From assembly GCF_901933205.1 (NCBI RefSeq), contig NW_022148248.1, positions 1-64,000 on the forward strand: a stretch of DNA of 64,000 nucleotides. Direction: 5' to 3'. Made by a program: the position numbers and the translations under genes. This DNA is from Camarhynchus parvulus. Lineage: Eukaryota > Chordata > Aves > Passeriformes > Thraupidae. This document shows, piece after piece, positions 56,201-64,000 of the stretch. A model generated the notes under the pieces. The model saw nothing but the letters and a program-made list of their open reading frames with translations, was not told the DNA's origin and did no database searches. The first letter of the stretch is position 1. Each line of letters opens with the position of its first letter.

Positions 56201-59200
56201 CAGGTAATGGACAGGTGAGAACATCTGGACAGGTGTGACACTGACAGCAGCAGGAACACGGTCAGGGTGAGCAGCGCGAAGAGAGAGAGGGACATCTTCT
56301 CACCTGGACAGGTAACGGACAGGTAACAGACAGGTAACAGACACCTGGGCAGGTGATGGGACAGGTGAGACACAGACAGGTGTGACAGGAGCAGGGACAC
56401 GGTCAGGGTGAGCAGGGCGAACAGGGACAGCGACATCTTCTCACCTGGGCAGGTAACGGACAGGTGAGACACAGGTGAGACACAGGGACAGGTAATGGAC
56501 AGGTGTGCCCAGGTGTGCCCAGCTGTGCCCAGCTGTGCCCAGGTGTAACTCAGGTGTGTCTCACCTGTACCCAGCTATACCCAGGTGTGTGTACCTGTGC
56601 CCAGGTGTGTCTCACCTGTACCCAGCTATACCCAGGTGTGTGTACCTGTGCCCAGGTGTGTCTCACCTGCGTCGGGGGGCAGGTGGAACACGCCCACGGC
56701 CAGCAGCGTGATCAGCACGCACGGCACCAGCACGGTGGCCAGGTAGAAGAGCGGCTTGCGGCGCAGCACCAGGTGGAAGGAGACGCCCACAGGTGAGCCC
56801 GGGGGGCCCCAGGTGCCCCCCGAGCGGTGAACGAGCGTCCACTGGCCGTTCTCTGGGGGGGGGCACAGGTGAGTTACCTGGGAACCCCAAAAAAACCCAA
56901 AAAATCCCCCAAAACCAAAAAAAACCCAAAAATCCCCCAAAAATCCCCCAAAAACCAAAAAACCACCCAAAAAATCCCCTGAAAATACCCCAGGTGAGCC
57001 CCAGGTACCCCCGAGTGGTGAACCAGGGTCCATTGGCCGTTCTCTGGGCCAAAAAAAAAAAAATCTAAAATGAATCAAAAAAAAAATCCAAAAAAATCCA
57101 AAAAATCTTCAAAAAATCCCAAACAAAATCCCAAAAAATTGGTAAAAAAATCCCTAAAAATAAAAAAAAAAATCCCCAAAAAATATCCCTAAAAAAAAAA
57201 AATCCCACAAAAATCTAAAAACAATCCAAAATGACTCCCAAAAAATTCCTAAAAAATCCCCCCAAAAATCCCCCAAAAATCCCCCCAAAATAGCTAAAAA
57301 ATCCCCAAAAAATCCCACAAAAATCCCAAAAAACCCCCCAAAAATCCCCAAAACTCCCCAAATCCCAAATGTCCCAAACTGCCGTGATTTCGCCCCGAGC
57401 TCACCCTGGAAGTCGGGGGGCAGCGCCACCTGCGCCCCCCATTGCCCGGCCGCTCCCCCCGGCCGCAGCCGCAGCTCGGCGGGGCCGTAGGAGCCCGAGC
57501 GGAAATTCAGCGAGCAGTTCTGCCAGTCGAAGGGGAAATGCGACACCTGCGCGCCCAAAACCGCCCAAATTCAGCCCAAACATTCACCGGAGCCCCGCGC
57601 AAAACCCAGCCCCAAAAACCCCGGCTTGCCAGAGCCCAAAGCGCCCGAAAAACCCCAAAAATCCCTGAAATAAAACAAAAAATCCCCCCTGAAAATCCCC
57701 AGGAAACGGCCCAAAAAATCCCCGGAATTCACCCCGAAATCCATCCCAGAACCCCAAAATTGCCAGAATTCACCCCAAAACTGACCCCCAAAAATCCCGG
57801 GTTCCCAGAGCCCAAAACGCCCAAAAAACCCCAAAATAATCCCTGAAAAAAAACTCTGAAAAATCTCTTAGAAAATACCCGAAATCCCTTCAAAATCGCC
57901 CCAAAATCTCTTCAAAATCACTTTAAAGAAACCCCAAAATCCCTTTAAAAACAACAAAAAAAATCCCTTTAAAAAACCAGAAAAATCCCCTCAATTCCCC
58001 CCTAAAATCCTCCAAATCCCCCCACATTTCCCTAAATTTCCCTAAATCCCCCAAATTTCCCCAAATTCTTTAAATTCCCCCAAATCCCCCCAAATTTCCC
58101 CAACTACCCCCAATTTTCCCCAAAATTCCCCCCAAACTCCCCCAGTTTTCACAAAATTCCCCAAACTTTCCCGAAACCTCCCAAATTTCCCCGCCAAAAT
58201 CCCCCAAATTTCCCCAAATCCCTAATTAAAAAAAAAAACCCCAAAACACGCCTCCCAAAAAGCCCCAAAAATCCCTTTAAAACCCCAAAATCTCTCAACA
58301 TTTTCCCCCGAATTTCCCCGAATTTCCCCCGAATTTCCCAATTTCCCCCAAATTTCCCCGAATTTCCCCGAATTTCCCCCGAATTTCCCCAATTTCCAAT
58401 TTCCCCAATTTCCCAATTTCCCCAATTTCCCAATTTCCCTGAATTTCCCAATTTCCCGAATTTTCCCTAATTTTCCCAATTTCAATTTCCCAATTTCCCA
58501 ATTTCCCAATTTCCCAATTTTCCCGAATTTCCCCAAATTTCCCCGAATTTCCCGAATTTTCCCCGAATTTCCCAATTTTCCCTGAATTTTCCAATTTCCC
58601 ATTTCCAATTTCCCAATTTTCCCAATTTCCCACTTTTCCCAATTTTCCCAATTTTCCCGTTCCGAATTTCCCAATTTTCCAGATTTTTCCCAATTTTCCC
58701 GAATTTCCCGAATTTTCCAATTTTCCCGAATTTCCCCGAATTTCCCCGAATTTTCCCGAATTTTCCCCGAATTTCCCCGAATTTTCCTGAATTTCCCCAA
58801 ATTTCCCCGAATTTCCCGAATTTCCCCGAATTTCCCCAAATTTCCCCGAATTTCCCAATTTCCCGAATTTCCCAATTTTCAAATTTTCAATTTCGAATTT
58901 CCAATTTCCCGAATTTCCCAATTGTCCCGATTTCCCAATTTCCCGGAATTTCGGGGGTCCCAATTTCCCAATGGGGGGGCTTTCCTGGGGACCCCCAGGG
59001 ACACCCAACTTTCCGTCATTGCTGGATTCGGAATCCCCGAGAGTACCCAAAATTTCCTAAAATACCCAAAATCCCAAAAATCCCCCAAAAATACCCAAAA
59101 TCCCAAAAAAAACACCCCAAAAATGCCCAAAATCAAAAAAAAAAACACCCAAAATCCCCCAAAATAAACACCCCAAAAATGCCCAAAAATCCCCCAAAAA

Positions 59201-61939
59201 CCACCCCAAAAATGCCCAAAAATACCCCAAAATAAACACTCCAAAGATACCCAAAATCGACCCCAAAAAAACCACCCCAAAAATACCCAAAATAAACACC
59301 CTAAAAATACCCAAAATAAACACCCCAAAATACCCAAAAATCCCCAAAAACCACCCCAAAACCACCCAAAAATACCCAAAAAACCACCCCAAAAACCCAA
59401 AAATACCCCAAAACCCAAATCCCCCAAAAAACCCCAAAATACCCAAAAATCCCCAAAAACACCCAAAATACCCAAAATCCCCAAAAAACACCCCAAACCC
59501 CAAAATCCGCGAACCCTCAAAACCCAAAAAACACCCCAAAAATGCCCAAAATCAAAAAAAACCACCCAAAATCCCCCAAAATAAACACCCCAAAAATGCC
59601 CAAAAATCACCCAAAAAAACCCACCCCAAAGATACCCAAAATCCACCCCAAAAATACCCAAAAATCCCCCAAAAACCACCCCAAAAATGCCCAAAAATAC
59701 CCCAAAAAAAACACCCCAAAGATACCCAAAATCGACCCCAAAAAAACCAGCCCAAAAATACCCAAAAAAACACCCCAAAATACCCAAAAATCCCCCAAAA
59801 CCACCCCAAAAAACCACCCCAAAAATACCCAAAAACCCAAAAAAACCACCCCAAAAATACCCAAAATCCACCCCAAAAAACCAAAAATCCCCCCAAAAAA
59901 CACCCCAAAAATACCCAAAATCCCCCAAAAAACCACCCCAAAAATCCCCAAAATCCACCCCGAAAATACCCAAAATCCAAAACAAACCACCCCAAAAAAA
60001 CCAAAAATCCCCCCAAAATACCCAAAAACCCAAAATTCACCCCAAAAAGACCCAAAATCAAAAAAAACCACCCCAAAACCACCCAAAATCCACCCCAAAA
60101 AACCACCCCCAAAACCAAAAATCCCCCAAATAAACACCCCACAAAACCCAAAAATCCACCCCGAAAATACCCAAAATCCAAAACTAACCAGCCCAAAACC
60201 ACCAAAATCCCCCCAAAAACCCCAAAATACCCCAAATCAAAAAAAAATCCACCCAAAAAAACCAAAAATCCCCCAAAATCCCAAAAATTCCATAAAAATC
60301 CCCCAAAATCCCCGAAATTTCCCGAATGCCCCCGATTCCTGCACTTGTTGTCCAGCCCCACATCTGGCAGCCAGATGTGCCCCAAAATCCCCCAAAAATA
60401 AAAAAAAATCACCCAAAAATCCCTGAAAATCGCCCAAAAATCACCAAAAAATTCCCAAAAAATCCCCAAAAATCCCCCAAATTTTCCCGAAATCCCCCGA
60501 ATCGCCCCGATTGCCGCACTTGTTGTCCAGCCCCACATCTGGCAGCCAGATGTGCTGGGCCGGCAGCCGCAGCGCCGCCGCCCCCCCGTGCGCCCGGGGG
60601 TCCCACACCAGCCGGGGGTCGCGCCAGCTCTGGGGGGAAACGCAAAATCACCCAAAATCCAGAGATTCTGCCCCAAAATCACCCAAATTGGAGATTCTGC
60701 CCCAAAATCACCCAAAATCCAGAGATTCTGCCCCAAAATCACCCAAAATCCAGAGATTCTGCCCCAAAATCACCCAAATTCCAGAGATTCGGACCCAAAA
60801 TCACCCAAAATCCAGAGATTCTGCCCCAAAATCACCCAAATTCCGATTCTCCCCAAAAACCCAAATCCGAGATTCTCCAAAATCACCCAAATTCAATCGG
60901 ACCAAAATAAACAAAATTCCTGGACCAAAAATCACCCAAATTCCCGAGATTCTGCCCCAAAATCACCCAAATTCCGATTGTTAAACCATCAAAAAAACCC
61001 GAAATTCCAAAATTAAAATGATTAAATAATCCAAAAAAATAAAATTCCTGGAAATTCACAGCAAAAAAAACCAAAACCCAAATCCACCCCAAAAAACCCT
61101 CACGAAATCCACAAAATCCTCCTCGAAAAGAAAAACCCAAATCCACCCAAAATCTGCCCCAAAAACCCCAAAATCCACCCCAAAAGCATCAAATTCTACA
61201 AAATTCACGGAAAAAAAACCACAAATCCACCCCAAAAAACCCAAAATCCTCCCCAAAACCACCCGAGTTCCACAAAATCTGCCCCAAAAAACCCAAATTC
61301 CACCCCAAAAGCATCAAACTTGACAAAATTCACAGCAAAAAAACCCCAAATCCACCCCCAAAAAAACCCCCAGGAAAACCACAAAATCCGCCGAAAAACC
61401 CAAATCCGCCCAAAATCCGCCCCAAAAAAATCAAAATTCCTGAAAAGTCGCGTAAAACCCCCCAAATCCACCCCAAAATACCAAATTCCTGAAAATTCAC
61501 ACCAAAAAACCCCAAATTCCACAGAATCTGCCCCAATATCCCCAACATCCGCCCCAAAGTCCACAAAATCCTCTCACAGAAACCCCAAATTCCCCCAAAT
61601 TCCCCCAAATTCCCCCAAATTTCACAAAATCCGCTCCAAAAAACCCCAAAGTCCATCCCAAAACCCTCAAATTCCCAAAAATCCACCCCCAAAAAACCCA
61701 AATTCCTGAAAATTCACACCAAACCCCCCCAATTCCAGAAAATCCACCCCGAAAAACCCCAAAATTCCCCAAATCCACCCCAAAATTCCTGAAAATCCCC
61801 TCAAAACCAACCCAGGATTCACCAAATCCCCCCCAATTTTCCCAAATTTCCCCCAAATTTTCCCAAATTCCGCCGATTTTGCCCCAAACCCCACCAGGTT
61901 CAGGTAAACTTTCGTCGTCATCTCCTCGTTCTTCTCATC
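53231..61939 (-). CDS. CHRNB1: CHRNB1, muscle nicotinic acetylcholine receptor beta subunit (3' part)
   Basis: Pentameric ligand-gated cation channel subunit at the neuromuscular junction. Exons seen: 61939-61895 (the 45-bp exon, [11 protein letters not shown]), 60629-60520 (the 110-bp exon, [11 protein letters not shown]...[11 protein letters not shown]), 57546-57405 ([11 protein letters not shown], second Cys of the Cys-loop), 56852-56667 ([10 protein letters not shown]1 with [16 protein letters not shown]), 56173-55950 ([20 protein letters not shown]2 pore helix, then M3 and LNLHHRSP), 55379-55107 (M3-M4 loop, long Pro-rich insert, then a Glu/Arg-rich MA-type helix) and 53371-53231 ([11 protein letters not shown]4, ending PFP then TGA). 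Phases agree except across the missing exon. LNLHHRSP and the DPFP-like end point to beta-1. Signal peptide and first exons lie right of the window. Confidence 0.92.
53380..54235. repeat. Purine-rich GGGAAAAATGGGG arrays, last CHRNB1 intron
   Basis: Includes a ~140-bp duplicate (53378-53480 and 53530-53640) carrying the exon echo. No other content. Confidence 0.8.
53484..53535 (-). pseudogene. Partial copy of CHRNB1 last exon (5' edge)
   Basis: Reads [16 protein letters not shown] after a TTTCAG acceptor. The real exon (53371) reads [16 protein letters not shown]. It lies about 110 bp upstream in the intron. Confidence 0.9.
54245..55097. repeat. ~11.5-bp minisatellite CAGGTGTATCT
   Basis: About 72 units of CAGGTGTA(T/A)(C/T)C(C). 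Every unit contains the E-box CAGGTG/CACCTG. Lies in the last intron of CHRNB1 and ends at the donor of the preceding exon, whose own donor region is CACCTGTC on the plus strand. Confidence 0.95.
55785..55866 (-). pseudogene. Partial copy of CHRNB1 M2-M3 exon (3' edge)
   Basis: Reads [19 protein letters not shown] and a GTGAGG donor. The real exon end reads [19 protein letters not shown] at 55950. Confidence 0.9.
56234..56452 (-). pseudogene. Two partial copies of CHRNB1 M2 exon (5' edge)
   Basis: 56246-56308 reads [20 protein letters not shown] and 56388-56447 reads [19 protein letters not shown], both after TCCAG or GCCCAG acceptors. Like the real exon at 56173, each encodes the pore-lining half of M2. 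Spacer is a CAGGTGAGACACAGG array. Confidence 0.92.
56460..56665. repeat. CAGGTGTGCCCAGCTGTGCC repeats, CHRNB1 intron
   Basis: Short CAGGTG / CAGCTG repeats, with a ~60-bp duplication (CACCTGTACCCAGCTATACC twice). Again E-box rich. Confidence 0.85.
57008..57050 (-). pseudogene. Partial copy of CHRNB1 M1 exon (5' edge)
   Basis: Reads [11 protein letters not shown] after GGCCCAG|A; the real exon at 56852 reads [11 protein letters not shown]. Confidence 0.85.
57560..60325. repeat. Long C/A-rich repeat tract in CHRNB1
   Basis: 57560-58290 CCCAAAATTCCCC filler with a duplicated GCGCCCGAAAAACCCC / AACGCCCAAAAAACCCC segment; 58290-58920 ten-base CCCGAATTTC array (about 60 units); 59045-60325 AAATACCCAAAATCCACCCC array with a ~170-bp higher-order period. 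The expected Cys-loop exon is missing from this stretch. Confidence 0.85.
58960..59021 (-). pseudogene. Candidate start of the missing CHRNB1 exon (first Cys of Cys-loop)
   Basis: After a CCAG acceptor at 59023/59022, C-AAT-GAC-GGA completes AA| of the 110-bp exon to give NNNDGK, as expected for the family. It then diverges (LGVPGGPQ...; another frame gives [16 protein letters not shown]). No Ser-Cys segment or donor is found. It may be a 5' partial copy whose full exon is absent from the assembly. Confidence 0.45.
60330..60377 (-). pseudogene. Partial copy of CHRNB1 110-bp exon (3' edge)
   Basis: Reads [11 protein letters not shown] followed by the same GTGC(A/G)GGAATCGGGG donor region as the real exon ending at 60520. 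Confidence 0.9.
60650..61890. repeat. ~32-bp minisatellite then CCACCCCAAAAAACCC filler
   Basis: At 60650-60850 seven units of AAAATCACCCAAAATCCAGA plus GATTCTGCCCC. The remainder is looser, up to the 45-bp exon. Confidence 0.85.
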
Positions 61940-61944
61940 CTGGG

Positions 61945-64000
61945 GGAAAAATCCGAATTTTGGGGTTTTTGGGAGCCCCCCCACCCCAAATCCCCCCAAA
62001 ACCCCAAAGAAACCCCAAAAAACCCCAAACCCCCCGAGTTCCACCCAAAACCTGAACCAAATTTGCCCCTAAAGCCCCAAATTCTCCCCCAAAACTTCCC
62101 CGGGAACCCCAAATCTCCCAAATTCCCCTAAAATGCCCCAAATTTCCCCCGAAATGCCTCTGAAACCCAAAATCCACCCAAAAATCCCTCTGAATTCCCT
62201 TGAAATTCCCTTTCAAATCCCCCAAAATTGCCCCCAAATTCCCCAAATCCCCCCAAAATTGCCCCCAAATTGCCCCAAACTCCCTCAAAACTCCCCCAAA
62301 AATCCCCCAAATCCCCTACAAATCCCCCCAAAATGCCATAAAAATCCTAAAAAATCCCCCCAAAATTCTGAAAATACCCCTTAAAAAAACCCTAAAGAAA
62401 TCCCAAAAAATCCCACAAAAATCTAAAATGAATCCCCCCAAAAATTCCCAAAAATTCCCAAAAAATCCAAAAAGAATCCCTAAAAAATCCCCCAAAAATC
62501 CCCCAAAAATCCCTAAAAAAATTCCCTACAAAAAATCCCAAAAAATCCAAAATGAATCCCCCAAAAAATCCCCAAAAATCCCCCAAAAATAAAAAAAAAA
62601 TCCCCCCAAAATCCCCAAAAAATCCCAAAAAAAAATTCCCTAGAAAAAATCCCAAAAAATCCCACAAAAATCTAAAATGAATTCCCCCAAAATTCCCAAA
62701 AATTCCTAAAAAATTCCCAAAAAATCCAAAAAAATTCCTAAAAAAATCCCAAAAAATCACCCCAAAAATTCCAAAAAAATCCCTAAAAAATCCCTAAAAA
62801 ATTCTCAAATGAATCCCCAAAAAATCCCCCAAAAAATCCAAAAAAATTTCCCAAAAAATCCCAAAAATCTAAAATGAATCCCCCAAAATTCCCAAAAAAT
62901 TCCTAAAAAATTCCCTAAAAATCCCCAAAAAATCCCTAAAAAAAATGCCTAAAAATCCCAAAAAATCCCCAAAAAATCCCAAAAAATCCTAAAAAATTCT
63001 CAAATGAATCCCCAAAAAATCCCCCAAAAAATCCCAAAAAATCCCAAAAAATCCCACAAAAATCTAAAATGAATCCCCCCAAAATTCCCCAAAAATTCCT
63101 AAAAAATTCCCTAAAAATCCCCAAAAAATCCCTAAAAAAATTAAAAAAAATCCCCCCCAAAAAAATCCCTAAAAATTCTCAAATGAATCCCCAAAAAATC
63201 CCCCAAAAAATCCCTAAAAAATCCCCCAAAATCCCAAAAAATCCCCAAAAATCCCAAAAAATCCCCAAAAAATCCCTAAAAAATCCCAAAAAATCCCTAA
63301 GAAATTCTCAAATGAATCCCCCAAAAATTCCCCCAAAAAATCCCAAAAACATCCCAAAAAATCCCACAAAAATCTAAAATGAATCCCCCCAAAATTCCCA
63401 AAAAATCCCTAAAAATCCCCAAAAATCCAAAAAAAATCCCCAAAACCTAAAAATCCCCAAAAATCCCCAAAAATCCCCCAAAAAATCCCAAAAATCCCCA
63501 AAAAATCCCCCAAAAATCCAAAAAAATGCCTTAAAAATTCCCAAAAAATTCCTTTAAAAATCCCAAAAAATCCAAAAAAATTCCCCAAAAAATGCCCCAA
63601 AAATCCCTAAAAAATTCTCAAATGAATCCCCAAAAAATCCCCCAAAAATCCCCAAAAAATCCCAAAAAATCCCACAAAAATCTAAAATGAATCCCCCCAA
63701 AAAATTCCTAAAACATTCCCAAAAAATTCCTAAAAAATTCCTAAAAAATTCCCAAAAAATCCCCAAAAAATTCCCAAAAAATCAAAAAAAATTCCTAAAA
63801 AATTCTCAAATGAATCCCCAAAAAATCCCCCCAAAAATCCCAGAAAAATCCCAAAAAATCCCACAAAAATCTAAAATGAATCCCCCCAAAATTCCCCAAA
63901 AATTCCTAGAAAATTCCCAAAAAATCGAAAAAATTCCTAAAAAAATCCCTAAAAAATCCCAAAAAAATCGCAAAAAAATCCCCAAAAAATCCCCAAAAAA
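61945..64000. repeat. Higher-order repeat at the right edge, CHRNB1 intron
   Basis: ATCTAAAATGAATCCCCC (62428, 62675, 62872, 63065, 63375, 63690, 63870) alternates with TTCTCAAATGAATCCCC (62802, 62998, 63178, 63308, 63608, 63805) in AAAAATCCC filler, spacing about 130-310 bp. No exon is visible in the last 2 kb. Confidence 0.85.

Noticed and set aside
55729..56207. Plus-strand open frames over the CHRNB1 M2-M3 exon
   Set aside because: Shadow of the minus-strand exon; splice sites and the conserved GEKMSLSLF sequence are on the minus strand.

Overview
The window looks like vertebrate, most likely avian, nuclear DNA from a GC-rich, gene-dense, minisatellite-packed chromosome of the dot-microchromosome kind. 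The evidence is a set of split, conserved vertebrate genes with GT-AG introns, very short exons separated by introns made almost wholly of 10-30 bp tandem repeats, several CpG-rich promoters, and polyadenylation signals. The bird assignment is inference from this texture and gene content; no species can be read from the sequence.

Layout, left to right: STAG3 on the minus strand (835-13155, first 12 coding exons, 3' part beyond the left edge); a CpG-rich promoter with CACGTG and E2F-like sites (about 14200-14400); GAL3ST4 on the plus strand (15994-18418, frames broken in exons 1 and 3); a Harbinger/PIF (DDE_Tnp_4) transposase-derived gene on the plus strand (19545-23942) interrupted by four minisatellites; EIF4A1 on the minus strand (39470-25761, all 11 exons); SENP3 on the minus strand (51058-40897, complete 10-exon reading frame); and CHRNB1 on the minus strand (61939-53231, the muscle acetylcholine receptor beta subunit, 5' exons beyond the right edge). 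STAG3 and GAL3ST4 are neighbours of human 7q22; CHRNB1, SENP3 and EIF4A1 are neighbours of human 17p13 in the same relative order and orientation. The window therefore joins two blocks. GPC2 (between STAG3 and GAL3ST4 in man) and ZBTB4/POLR2A/TNFSF12/13 (between CHRNB1 and SENP3) are not seen here.

The most unusual feature is shared by the five split genes. Beside many exons lie partial copies of the same exon, always including one exon edge and usually its splice site, followed by intron sequence. They are often tandemly repeated: six copies of the SENP3 exon 4 start, five of the EIF4A1 Walker-A exon start, four of one STAG3 exon start, three of the CHRNB1 M2 exon start, and about seven of the GAL3ST4 exon 1 donor. 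I call these exon-edge echoes. They suggest that much of the intronic minisatellite DNA was seeded at exon-intron junctions.

Some reading frames are damaged: STAG3 exon 10, GAL3ST4 exons 1 and 3, EIF4A1 exon 3 (the Q-motif) and the transposase-derived gene. The CHRNB1 exon for the first Cys of the Cys-loop is not found intact. Because EIF4A1 is expected to be essential and its other ten exons match the family base-for-base in length, assembly indels in GC-rich repeat DNA are the simplest explanation, but real decay is not excluded for GAL3ST4.
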